55,218 bases of DNA from Brasilonema sp. UFV-L1 (GTDB lineage: Bacteria > Cyanobacteriota > Cyanobacteriia > Cyanobacteriales > Nostocaceae), in assembly GCF_012912105.1 (NCBI RefSeq), contig NZ_QMEA01000028.1, positions 1 through 55,218 of the forward strand, read 5' to 3'. The notes beneath the pieces were generated by a model. The model had not been told where the DNA came from. It searched no databases and saw only the letters and a program-made list of their open reading frames with translations. A program made the translations under genes and the position numbers. Below, one piece after another: positions 8,994-17,407 of the stretch; the stretch's first letter is position 1; every line of letters starts with the position of its first letter.

Positions 8994-10178
8994 ATGACTT
9001 GCGCGTTTGCAGATCCAAGAGAATGGTTGTTAGAAATATCACCAACACTTCAGGCGCAATCCTGGCAGCAAAGTCAGGTTTATGCCACGCCTAGCAGTCG
9101 CTGGTGCGCTTACATGAATCAAATTTGTCTTTATGCCTTCTTGGATTGGATTTCAACTGAAGATTTTCCCCAAGCAAGTGTTTGGTACACTTTCCCTGGT
9201 ACGCCAGCTTTTTGGGAATTTGTCAATGGCACAGCAATTTTGTTAGACAACAGACGAGTCGTATTGATCCCCAGTGAGGCAATTGATGATAGCGAGTTAG
9301 AAGTCCCTCAGGAATGGGTGGACATTCCCAATTGGGCAGCAGACTACTATTTAGCAGTCCAAGTCAAACCAGATGACGAGTGGGTACGAATTTGGGCTTA
9401 CACAACCCATGAAGAACTGAAATCTCTGGCTCACTATGACTCAGTGGATAAAACTTATTGTATAGATGCACGGCATTTGACAAAAGACCTCAATGCTTTC
9501 TCTTTGAGCTATAAATTTTGTGGAGAAGAGCAGATGAAAACTGCTATAGCTCCTTTACCACAATTATCCACCCAGCAAGCAGAAAATCTTGTGCAACGGT
9601 TAGGCAATTTCTCAGTGACTTTCTCTAGGCTTGCAGTGCCATTTACAACTTGGGGAGCACTACTAGAGAATGAACAGTGGCGGCAACGCTTGTACCAACA
9701 ACGACAGCAGTCACAATCTTCCCAAGTGCAAGTGAATCTCAGTCGTTGGCTAGAAGGTATATATGATAATGCTTGGGAAGCAATAGAAACATTTTTGCTT
9801 TTCGATTCCAGCAGTCTATCTTTTAATTTTAGGAGTAGCTCTGGGTTCGGTGTTGGTAGTATCAAACGAGCCAAGCTGATTGACTTGGGCATGGAAATAG
9901 AGTCTCAAAAAGTGGTGCTATTAGTTGCCTTCATACCAGAGGATAGCCAACAAGTTAGTATTCGCGTGCAACTACATCCTGTTAATGGAGAATCTTACTT
10001 ACCTGTTAATATTAAGTTAGGTTTGCTTTTAGAGTCAGGGGAAATTATTCAACAAGTGCAAGCAAGAGAACAAGATAACTACATACAATTGAAACGCTTT
10101 GATGGAGAAGTAGGAGAATGTTTTAGCATCCAAGTTGCTTTTGATAGTTACCAGATAACAGAAAATTTCGTTATTTAG
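8994..10178 (+). CDS. DUF1822 family protein
   Basis: A 394-residue protein of a cyanobacterial family without assigned function. It has no signal peptide or membrane helix, so it is probably cytoplasmic. It is rich in Trp in the first half and ends with the family tail ITENFVI. It sits 19 bp after the sigma-like gene, and the order sigma-like, DUF1822, CHAT is preserved here. A decayed copy of its 3' end is found at 519-674, before the other CHAT-CHASE2 gene, which supports a functional or evolutionary link between DUF1822 and CHAT. Partner of the sigma-like factor is a plausible role but is not shown. Confidence 0.85.
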   Translation: MTCAFADPREWLLEISPTLQAQSWQQSQVYATPSSRWCAYMNQICLYAFLDWISTEDFPQASVWYTFPGTPAFWEFVNGTAILLDNRRVVLIPSEAIDDSELEVPQEWVDIPNWAADYYLAVQVKPDDEWVRIWAYTTHEELKSLAHYDSVDKTYCIDARHLTKDLNAFSLSYKFCGEEQMKTAIAPLPQLSTQQAENLVQRLGNFSVTFSRLAVPFTTWGALLENEQWRQRLYQQRQQSQSSQVQVNLSRWLEGIYDNAWEAIETFLLFDSSSLSFNFRSSSGFGVGSIKRAKLIDLGMEIESQKVVLLVAFIPEDSQQVSIRVQLHPVNGESYLPVNIKLGLLLESGEIIQQVQAREQDNYIQLKRFDGEVGECFSIQVAFDSYQITENFVI

Positions 10179-10196
10179 TCATTAGTCATTAGTCAT
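10176..10196. repeat. 7-bp tandem repeat (TAGTCAT)x3
   Basis: Three perfect TAGTCAT units. The first one includes the stop codon of the DUF1822 gene. Short 7-bp tandem repeats of this kind are typical of heterocystous cyanobacteria. Confidence 0.85.
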
Positions 10197-10234
10197 TATA
10201 TTATATTCGGATGAACACTTATAAAAAACGAAAA

Positions 10235-10301
10235 ACCTCACCCCGCCCTCCGGGCACCCCTCTCCTTAATAAGGAGAGGGGATGGGGGTGAGGTCTTTTT
10301 A
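10235..10301 (+). terminator. Strong nested-stem terminator
   Basis: An outer stem ACCTCACCCC / GGGGTGAGGT encloses an inner stem CCCCTCTCC / GGAGAGGGG, followed by CTTTTTATT. It lies 57 bp after the DUF1822 stop and separates the sigma-DUF1822 transcript from the CHAT-LysM gene. It also matches a sequence type often dispersed as a repeat in cyanobacterial genomes. Confidence 0.85.
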
Positions 10302-10406
10302 TTGTAAGTAATCAAACGAACTTGATATTAGTTATTGATCAGATCGTTAATGACAAATGGTTGCTGGACAAATGAGCGCTAACAACTCACAATTACCAAA
10401 CAACAA

Positions 10407-11813
10407 ATGAGTAAGCTAGTCATCTTCAGCTTGTTGGGAGGAGACTTAAATCAAGGATTTCCTGTTGTCACAGTTCAACTTTGGCACAATAACCAATTTT
10501 TCAAAATAACAGGGAGTCTGCCAGCAGTACCAGAACTTAGCGAACTCTACAGAAGGTGGCAGTTACTCTACTGTGCTGTCCATCAACGTTTGGGCAGCAA
10601 TCAACGTATAAAAGTGCATTCACAAGATATTACTAATATTTCTGTGAATGACTTTGATGAAGTGTGTCATCAGCTACAAGCACATATCAATGCTTGGTTA
10701 AAATCTGAATCCTTCCAGAATATTGAACGACAGTTAAGAACTCTACTCAGTCGGGATGATGAAATTAGAGTTATTTTTGAAACAAATATAGCTTTACTAC
10801 ATCGGTTACCTTGGCATCTATGGAATTTTTTTGAGGATTACCCGAAAGCTGAATTAGCTTTGAGCAATCATGAGTATGCATCTGTTCAGGTAGTGCGAAA
10901 TTCTTCCACAGGTAAAGTCAAGATTTTAGCAATTCTAGGTAACAGTTTTGGTATTGATATTGAGAAAGACCGCTGTTTGTTGCAAGGTTTAACAGATGCC
11001 CAAACCACGTTTCTTGTTGAACCAACACGCAGAGAACTTGATGAGCAACTGTGGAATCAGGATTGGGATATTCTGTTTTTTGCAGGACATAGCGCTAGTA
11101 TTGCAGATGGAGAGTTCGGCGAAATTTACATTAATCAAAGCGAGAGTTTAACAATTTCCCAATTTAAGAATGCACTAAAAACAGCAATTGCACGCGGTTT
11201 AAAACTGGCAATTTTCAACTCCTGTGATGGAATTGGTTTGGCACGAAATTTAGCTGATTTGAATATTCCCCAAATGATTATGATGCGGGAACCAGTACCA
11301 GATTTAGTCGCACAGGAGTTTTTAAAAAACTTTCTTGTCGCTTTTGCGGGTGGGAAGCCATTTTATCTGGCTGTACGAGAAGCGCGGGAAAGACTTCAGG
11401 GATTGGAGAATAACTTTCCTTGTGCTAGTTGGTTACCACTCATCTGCCAGAATCCTACTTTTGAGCCGCTGACTTGGCAAGAAATGAAGAATTTTCCCAG
11501 TAGACTACCGACTCGACGATGGCGACTTCTCCGAACAGTACCTCTGGGTGTATTAACAACTGCATTGGTGATAATTCTACAGCTGCTAATTCCATCAATA
11601 TTACCATTTCAGAAAAAATTACCAACAAAACAAGGAATTCCCCCTACCACTCACACAGTACAAGCTGGTGAAATATTATTCGACATCGCTAAAGTATACT
11701 ATGGTGATGGCAATAAGTGGCAAAAAATTACTGCTGCTAATGGCAATATTAAACCTGAAAGTTTACAAGTAGGTCAAAAACTTACAATTCCTGCTGATAC
11801 CAATTCTCTATGA
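10407..11813 (+). CDS. CHAT protease-transmembrane-LysM protein
   Basis: A 468-residue protein. The N-terminal CHAT domain has His228 (FFAGHS) and Cys273 (FNSCDG). A single membrane helix follows at about 376-400, then a LysM domain at about 415-462 (HTVQAGEILFDIA, then LQVGQKLTIP). LysM binds peptidoglycan in known families. The layout predicts a cytoplasmic protease tethered to, or sensing, the cell wall. The CHAT part is almost the same as that of the next gene, including 647 identical bases, while the outer domain differs (LysM instead of CHASE2). CHAT-LysM is, as far as I know, not a commonly described architecture. The start MSKLVIF is shared with its neighbour. Confidence 0.9.
   Translation: MSKLVIFSLLGGDLNQGFPVVTVQLWHNNQFFKITGSLPAVPELSELYRRWQLLYCAVHQRLGSNQRIKVHSQDITNISVNDFDEVCHQLQAHINAWLKSESFQNIERQLRTLLSRDDEIRVIFETNIALLHRLPWHLWNFFEDYPKAELALSNHEYASVQVVRNSSTGKVKILAILGNSFGIDIEKDRCLLQGLTDAQTTFLVEPTRRELDEQLWNQDWDILFFAGHSASIADGEFGEIYINQSESLTISQFKNALKTAIARGLKLAIFNSCDGIGLARNLADLNIPQMIMMREPVPDLVAQEFLKNFLVAFAGGKPFYLAVREARERLQGLENNFPCASWLPLICQNPTFEPLTWQEMKNFPSRLPTRRWRLLRTVPLGVLTTALVIILQLLIPSILPFQKKLPTKQGIPPTTHTVQAGEILFDIAKVYYGDGNKWQKITAANGNIKPESLQVGQKLTIPADTNSL
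10755..11401 (+). repeat. 647-bp perfect duplicate, copy 1
   Basis: Every base is identical to 12352-12998 (offset 1597), while both flanks show scattered differences. It spans the CHAT catalytic core. Confidence 0.9.
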
Positions 11814-11849
11814 AGATACATAGAATCAAGCTTTATGGAATAGAGCTTC

Positions 11850-11881
11850 GAGGATGAAATCATAAGAGGATGAAATCATAA
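11850..11881. repeat. Tandem 16-bp repeat
   Basis: GAGGATGAAATCATAA occurs twice head to tail between the two CHAT genes. Confidence 0.85.
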
Positions 11882-11998
11882 CAAGTCAAAGAGGAGATTA
11901 ACGAGAGAAGATATTTGAGCTAACTCGTGTTGAAGCCGTTGGCGCAGTTCGTGTAAATTAGAGAAATTCTCACCCTTGAACTAGTTGTGTAAGTCCTA
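11876..11998 (-). mobile_element. Possible insertion-sequence relic
   Basis: On the minus strand about 30 codons read through NLHELRQRLQHELAQIS to a stop at 11876-11878. This resembles the C-terminal helices of DDE transposases in cyanobacteria, but the match is from memory and weak. At the other side lies TGTAAGTCCT (11989-11998), like half of the inverted repeat of the 7428-7519 element. If real, it is an internally deleted element. Confidence 0.25.
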
Positions 11999-12003
11999 AA
12001 CAA

Positions 12004-14442
12004 ATGAGTAAGCTAGTCATCTTCAGCTTGTTGGGAGGAGATTTAAATCAAGGATTTCCTGTTGTCACAGCTCAACTTTGGCATCATAACCAATTATTTA
12101 AAATAACAGGGAGTCTGCCAGCAGTACCAAAACTCAGCGAACTCTACAGAAGGTGGCATTTACTGTATGAAGCTGTCCATCAACGTTTGGGCAGCGATCA
12201 ACGTATAAAAGTACATTCACAAGATATTACTAATATTTCTGTGAATGACTTCGATGAAGTGTGTCATCAGTTACAAGCACATATCAATGCTTGGTTGAAA
12301 TCTGAGTCCTTCCAAAATATTGAGCGACAGTTAAGAACTCTACTCAGTCGAGATGATGAAATTAGAGTTATTTTTGAAACAAATATAGCTTTACTACATC
12401 GGTTACCTTGGCATCTATGGAATTTTTTTGAGGATTACCCGAAAGCTGAATTAGCTTTGAGCAATCATGAGTATGCATCTGTTCAGGTAGTGCGAAATTC
12501 TTCCACAGGTAAAGTCAAGATTTTAGCAATTCTAGGTAACAGTTTTGGTATTGATATTGAGAAAGACCGCTGTTTGTTGCAAGGTTTAACAGATGCCCAA
12601 ACCACGTTTCTTGTTGAACCAACACGCAGAGAACTTGATGAGCAACTGTGGAATCAGGATTGGGATATTCTGTTTTTTGCAGGACATAGCGCTAGTATTG
12701 CAGATGGAGAGTTCGGCGAAATTTACATTAATCAAAGCGAGAGTTTAACAATTTCCCAATTTAAGAATGCACTAAAAACAGCAATTGCACGCGGTTTAAA
12801 ACTGGCAATTTTCAACTCCTGTGATGGAATTGGTTTGGCACGAAATTTAGCTGATTTGAATATTCCCCAAATGATTATGATGCGGGAACCAGTACCAGAT
12901 TTAGTCGCACAGGAGTTTTTAAAAAACTTTCTTGTCGCTTTTGCGGGTGGGAAGCCATTTTATCTGGCTGTACGAGAAGCGCGGGAAAGACTTCAGGGGT
13001 TGGAGAATGACTTCCCTTGTGCTAGTTGGTTACCACTCATCTGCCAAAATCCTACAACTGTTTCGATAACTTGGCAAGAACTGCGCGGTGGTTGGAGTGA
13101 CACCGAGACTCGCGGCGAAGTTTCGACGAAAAGCACAATTTCGACCCCTAAGACGAAAAGCACAATTGCGACTCGAAAGACCAAACTTTGGACTGTACTA
13201 TTTAGTAGTGTTATTGTGACTCTTTCAACGATAGGTCTAAGGTACTTAGGGGTTTTTGAGAAACTCGAACTGCAAATCTTTGACCAAATGCTACTCCTGC
13301 GACCAAAGGAAGAGTTAGATCCAAGGTTGCTCGTTGTTGAAATCACAGAAAAAGATATTCAATCCCGACAAGAGATGACTCAAGGACTGAAATCGATTTC
13401 TGATAGTACGTTAGCTAAACTACTCAACAAATTACAAAAGCATCAACCGCGAGTCATTGGATTAGATATTTACAGAGATTTTGCTGACCCCCCAAATAAA
13501 TCAAAGCCGATACAACTTGCAACTGAACTGAGCAAAGAAAATGTTGTTGTTGTCTGCAAAGGCAGAGATCGTAAACACGATCCTCAAGGTGTTAAACCAC
13601 CTCTTGGAGTCCCTGTAGAACGTCAGGGTTTTACTGATGCAATCCAAGATCCAGATGGTATCGTCCGTCGTCAAATTTTGATGATGGCACAAGAGCCTTC
13701 GTCTGTTTGTACAACGCCTTACTCACTTTCGTTGCAATTGGCTGCTCGTTATTTATCTTACAAAAATATTCAACCTGATTTAAATGAAGATTATGTAAAG
13801 TTTGGCTCTAAAGTCTTTAAACGCTTAAAGCCTGGTCGTAGTGGTGGCTATCAACAAGGAGTTAATTTAGGCGGAATTCAAATACTTGTTAATTACCGTA
13901 ATGCAGATTACCAAAGAGTTTCTTTGGAAGATGTATTGAGTGATAAAGTTAACTCTGATTTGCTCAAAGATAAGGTAGTTCTCATTGGAGTGACAGCTAA
14001 CACTATCAGCGATACTTGGTCAACTCCCTACTCTGCTGCACAGCAACCTTACGAGGAAACGCCAGGCGTATTTATACAAGCGCAAATGGTCAGCCAAATT
14101 CTGAGTGCTGTTTTAGACGAACGTCCAATTCTTCGGGTTTTGCCTTTTTGGTGCGATATTCTCTGGATATGGGGATGGTCGAGTGTGTCTGGTTTGATTG
14201 TTTGGCGTGTGCGATCGCACTCAGATAAGGGATGCGCCATATTTGCGATAGTTATCATTTTATATGGAGTTTGTGCGATCGCTCTCTGCGCAGTGCCTTT
14301 AGGGGCGATCGCACTTTTAAAACAAGGAGTATGGTTACCATTTATTCCCTCAACTTTTGCTGTGGTTGCAAGCGGCGTTGTTGTGTTGTTTATTCAAAGT
14401 CGTCGGGAATTTCCCACTATTTCCCACCCATCAGTTGAATAA
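12004..14442 (+). CDS. CHAT protease-CHASE2 sensor membrane protein (second copy)
   Basis: An 812-residue protein. CHAT domain with His228 and Cys273, a Ser/Thr/Lys linker with a repeated KSTI element, a membrane helix at about 395-415, then CHASE2 (PVERQGF, then VVLIGVTA) and about three C-terminal helices. The CHAT half is nearly identical to that of the CHAT-LysM gene; the rear half is instead homologous to the CHAT-CHASE2 gene at 695. Near the end of the gene two GCGATCGC octamers (14275 and 14305) bracket a short in-frame insertion (residues around CAIALCAVPLGAIAL) absent from the first CHASE2 copy, lengthening a membrane segment. The upstream gap of 190 bp leaves its own promoter possible. 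Confidence 0.9.
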   Translation: MSKLVIFSLLGGDLNQGFPVVTAQLWHHNQLFKITGSLPAVPKLSELYRRWHLLYEAVHQRLGSDQRIKVHSQDITNISVNDFDEVCHQLQAHINAWLKSESFQNIERQLRTLLSRDDEIRVIFETNIALLHRLPWHLWNFFEDYPKAELALSNHEYASVQVVRNSSTGKVKILAILGNSFGIDIEKDRCLLQGLTDAQTTFLVEPTRRELDEQLWNQDWDILFFAGHSASIADGEFGEIYINQSESLTISQFKNALKTAIARGLKLAIFNSCDGIGLARNLADLNIPQMIMMREPVPDLVAQEFLKNFLVAFAGGKPFYLAVREARERLQGLENDFPCASWLPLICQNPTTVSITWQELRGGWSDTETRGEVSTKSTISTPKTKSTIATRKTKLWTVLFSSVIVTLSTIGLRYLGVFEKLELQIFDQMLLLRPKEELDPRLLVVEITEKDIQSRQEMTQGLKSISDSTLAKLLNKLQKHQPRVIGLDIYRDFADPPNKSKPIQLATELSKENVVVVCKGRDRKHDPQGVKPPLGVPVERQGFTDAIQDPDGIVRRQILMMAQEPSSVCTTPYSLSLQLAARYLSYKNIQPDLNEDYVKFGSKVFKRLKPGRSGGYQQGVNLGGIQILVNYRNADYQRVSLEDVLSDKVNSDLLKDKVVLIGVTANTISDTWSTPYSAAQQPYEETPGVFIQAQMVSQILSAVLDERPILRVLPFWCDILWIWGWSSVSGLIVWRVRSHSDKGCAIFAIVIILYGVCAIALCAVPLGAIALLKQGVWLPFIPSTFAVVASGVVVLFIQSRREFPTISHPSVE
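12352..12998 (+). repeat. 647-bp perfect duplicate, copy 2
   Basis: Identical to 10755-11401. The first mismatch on the left is A at 12351 against G at 10754; on the right it is G at 12999 against A at 11402. Confidence 0.9.
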
Positions 14443-14615
14443 AACGACAAGAGCAAACCAATTCATCAGTAGAGAGGTTTACGAGCGGACAAGCAAGGTT
14501 GGTAAATTCACATCTTGCATTTGACGGTTAACTTAATATATTTTTACCTAATTCCAACCGCATTATACTTGACAAAAATGCCTACTTTGGATTTATTTGA
14601 TTGGTTTTTTACAAG

Positions 14616-14735
14616 TCATACCAGTAGCTAGAAATTTATTGATATCCAAAGCTTGTGCATAAGTTGATTTTGCTAATACCTATATTCTTAATTGAGGATT
14701 CAGTCGCTAAATTTCCTTTTTTATAGGAGAGTGCA
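14616..14735 (+). promoter_or_regulatory. Conserved 120-bp leader of exoprotein A
   Basis: Closely matches the 120 bp before exoprotein C (20738-20857), with the same length and no net gap. The last 81 bp also match the leader of exoprotein B (17327-17407). It ends with AGGAGAG a few bases before ATG. Conservation outside the coding region points to shared expression control or to recent duplication. Confidence 0.7.
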
Positions 14736-16847
14736 ATGTCTGGGGTATCTAAATATTTGTACTGGTGGCATTTAGGAATTGTGATTGGGAGTGCGATACG
14801 CGTTTGCGATAGGCTACGCCTATCGGGGCTAGCGTCAAGCCAGAGGCTTATCGGCGCAGCCGTGTTGCAGACACTCGCCTTATATACAAATAGCGCTATC
14901 GCCCAAATTACGCCAGATGGCACTCTGCCAAATAATTCCAATGTGCAATTAGAGGGTAACACCAGAATTATTTCGGGTGGAACGCAAGCCGGAAGAAATC
15001 TTTTCCACAGTTTTTCCGAATTTTCTGTCCCTACTAACAGCACGGCTTTGTTTAACAATGCCGCAGATATTCAAAATATTATTAGTCGGGTAACGGGTAA
15101 TTCTATTTCTAATATTGATGGGTTAATTCGCAGCTTAGGTACGGCGAATCTGTTTTTGATGAATCCTAACGGCATTATATTTGGTCAGAATGCTCGGTTA
15201 GATATTGGCGGTTCTTTTTTTGCCACATCTGCTAATAGTATGAAATTTGCCGATGGGTTTGAGTTTAGTGCTACAGCTCCCCAAGCTACACCACTGCTGA
15301 CTATCAGTGTGCCGACTGGATTGCAATACGGAAATAATGCGGTCTTTCATGGCAGCAAGTATTCTGGGAAAGGGAAATGCGGGCACTATTACGATTAACG
15401 CTACAGATTCTATTTCCTTGGATGGACTGAATCGAAAAGGATTTCCGGGTGGAATTTACAGCGAAGTGGCTAGGGGGGGTGTGGGCAAAGGGGGCAACAT
15501 TAATATTAATACGCGATCGCTTTCCGTTACTAATGGCAATGGGGGTAACATCAATATCTTTACGCGATCGCTCTCTTTAACAAACGGTGCTGCGGTGAGC
15601 ACCAATACCCTTGGACAGGGAAATGCCGGAAACGTGAAGATTACTGCTACTGATAACATCTTGATTGATGGAGCGAGCAGTAATAGTTTGCCTAGTGCAG
15701 TCAAGAGCGTTGTGGAAACTGGATCTGTGGGTAATGGGGGCGAAATAGATATCACATCTAGGTTGCTCCAAGTCACTAACTTTGGTGAAATATCCAGCAG
15801 TAGTGAAGGAAATGGAGCCGCAGGCAACATGACATTAAATGCTCGCTCTATCCGTTTAAACAACTTAGGCTTACTCAACGCCAGTACACGCAGCTCCAAA
15901 GTTGACCCTACTAGGGAACAGGCGACAATTAACATTAACTCAAAAGATTTGATCATGACTGGCAATAGCAACATCAGAACCGATGCCACAGGAGCAAACG
16001 TTATCGGCGGCAACATCAATATTAATGCCGATATCCTGGCTGGCTTTGAAAATAGCGACATCACTGCCAACTCTGCTAACTTTCGTGGTGGTAATGTCAC
16101 TCGCTAGCCCCTAAGAGGGGCGCTACGCAAACGCTCAAATTCGCTCATTCGCTCATTCAAAATTAAGAACCACCAAAATAAATTTAGGGGCTTGAAACAA
16201 GGACGCCGTTTTCCGCACTTCGTGCCGCTCCGCTAACGCGCTATGCGTCTTTTGAAAACATTTTTTACATTCTCCATACCATAAGTTGGGGGCTTGTATC
16301 CTTTTCTTTTTCGGTCATAATTAATACCAAAGGTATCTTTGGCATTCAGTTTCGGGATATACCTTCCCCAAACACAAGCGACATTACCGCCACTGGAGCA
16401 ACTCGCCAGTTGAGCGGTAATGTGCAAATCACTACACCTGATGTTGACCCGACTAGCGGTTTAATCGAACTCCCAATTAATCTCGTTGATGCCTCGCAAC
16501 AAATTTCCACCGCCTGCACTCCCGGAAGTCCGCAATTCCAGAGTTCCTTTGTGTCAACAGGACGTGGTGGACTACCGATGAGTCCCACTGAACCATTACA
16601 AGATACAAGTACTTTATCAGCCTGGGTGAGATTAAAACCAAAACCAGCAAACTCTGCTAAAACAACAATTTCGCCACAACCAACAGCAGTCTCAAATACG
16701 ACTAAAGTTGCTGCTGCACCTCAAATTGTAGAAGCTACTGGTTGGATAGTTGATAGCAATGGAAATATAGAACTCGTGGCGCAATCTCCTCAAGTCACTT
16801 CTCACAGTTCTTGGCAAACACCTGCTTCTTGTCAAAATTCAAAATGA
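14736..16847 (+). pseudogene. Exoprotein A: broken haemagglutinin-like gene
   Basis: The start (MSGVS), TPS domain and C-terminal tail are those of exoproteins B and C, but the gene is broken. (1) An insertion at about 14799-14879 adds 25 residues in frame inside the signal peptide; it contains palindromic repeat sequence (GATAGG, CTACG, CCTATC). (2) After GLQYG the central passenger is deleted, joining directly to a GNAG block. (3) A one-base shift near 15370 moves reading to another frame. (4) About 220 bp of foreign sequence at 16099-16318 introduces stops after GGNV; the homologous reading resumes at KGIFGIQF (16326). No full-length product is possible without frameshift repair. Confidence 0.85.
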
Positions 16848-16930
16848 TTCATTGCTGTAAAAGCGATTATCAAGGTTACTTGTATAGCAGTCGTAAATCA
16901 TTCCTAACGACAGCTTGTTGTGATCTAACG

Positions 16931-16961
16931 ACAATTTGTGCGTTAGGAACGCACAAATTGT
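16931..16961. terminator. Perfect 14-bp stem hairpin
   Basis: ACAATTTGTGCGTT and its exact reverse complement are separated by AGG. No T-run follows, so it could be a palindromic repeat rather than an intrinsic terminator. Confidence 0.45.
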
Positions 16962-16970
16962 TGTGGAATA

Positions 16971-17027
16971 GCGATCTGCCGAAGGCAGCAGCGTTTGCGC
17001 AGCGCCCCCTAAGGGGCTAGCTATCGC
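16971..17027. repeat. Dispersed palindromic repeat, copy 1
   Basis: Starts GCGATCTGCC, contains GGCAGCAGCG and CCCCCTAAGGGG, ends CTATCGC. A near-identical copy lies in reverse orientation at 31055-31110. Confidence 0.75.
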
Positions 17028-17326
17028 ATCCAAATGCGAGTCCTCTGAAAAATACCTCTTTGTACGAAGTCTTTCTGAGTGCAGCGTCTGTTGCGCACCC
17101 ATTGGGTAGAGTAGCATTTGTAACATCTGGCACTATTCTTAATAAGCTCAAAGAAACCGGGTTTCTGTACGAAAAATCAAGGTTTTGACTCTAAGCCGTT
17201 CTCAAGAAACCCGGTTTCTGACAAGAGTGCAAGATCTAAGATCTCCAAGATTCTGATAGCAAATCTAGACGCCTGCGGTGTATCGCAATCACAAAATGTT
17301 TTTGCTACCCCTATAAATGGATGAAA

Positions 17327-17407
17327 GTGCATAAGTCGATCGCCCTAACATCTATATTCTTAATTGAGGCTTCACTCGCTGAATTTCCTTTTCTACAGGA
17401 GAGTCCA
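17327..17407 (+). promoter_or_regulatory. Conserved 81-bp leader of exoprotein B
   Basis: Matches the 3' two thirds of the leaders of exoproteins A and C, including CTACAGGAGAG before the ATG. The upstream third of the 120-bp leader is missing here. Confidence 0.65.

Larger units (their letters stand above)
16848..17326. other. Repeat-rich spacer between exoproteins A and B
   Basis: No gene supported. The spacer holds a hairpin (16931-16961), a palindromic repeat (16971-17027), and two inverted copies of AGAAACCCGGTTTCT-type sequence (about 17152-17167 and 17204-17219). The first 20 bp after the exoprotein A stop match those after exoprotein B (20585 onward), marking the duplicated unit. Confidence 0.6.
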
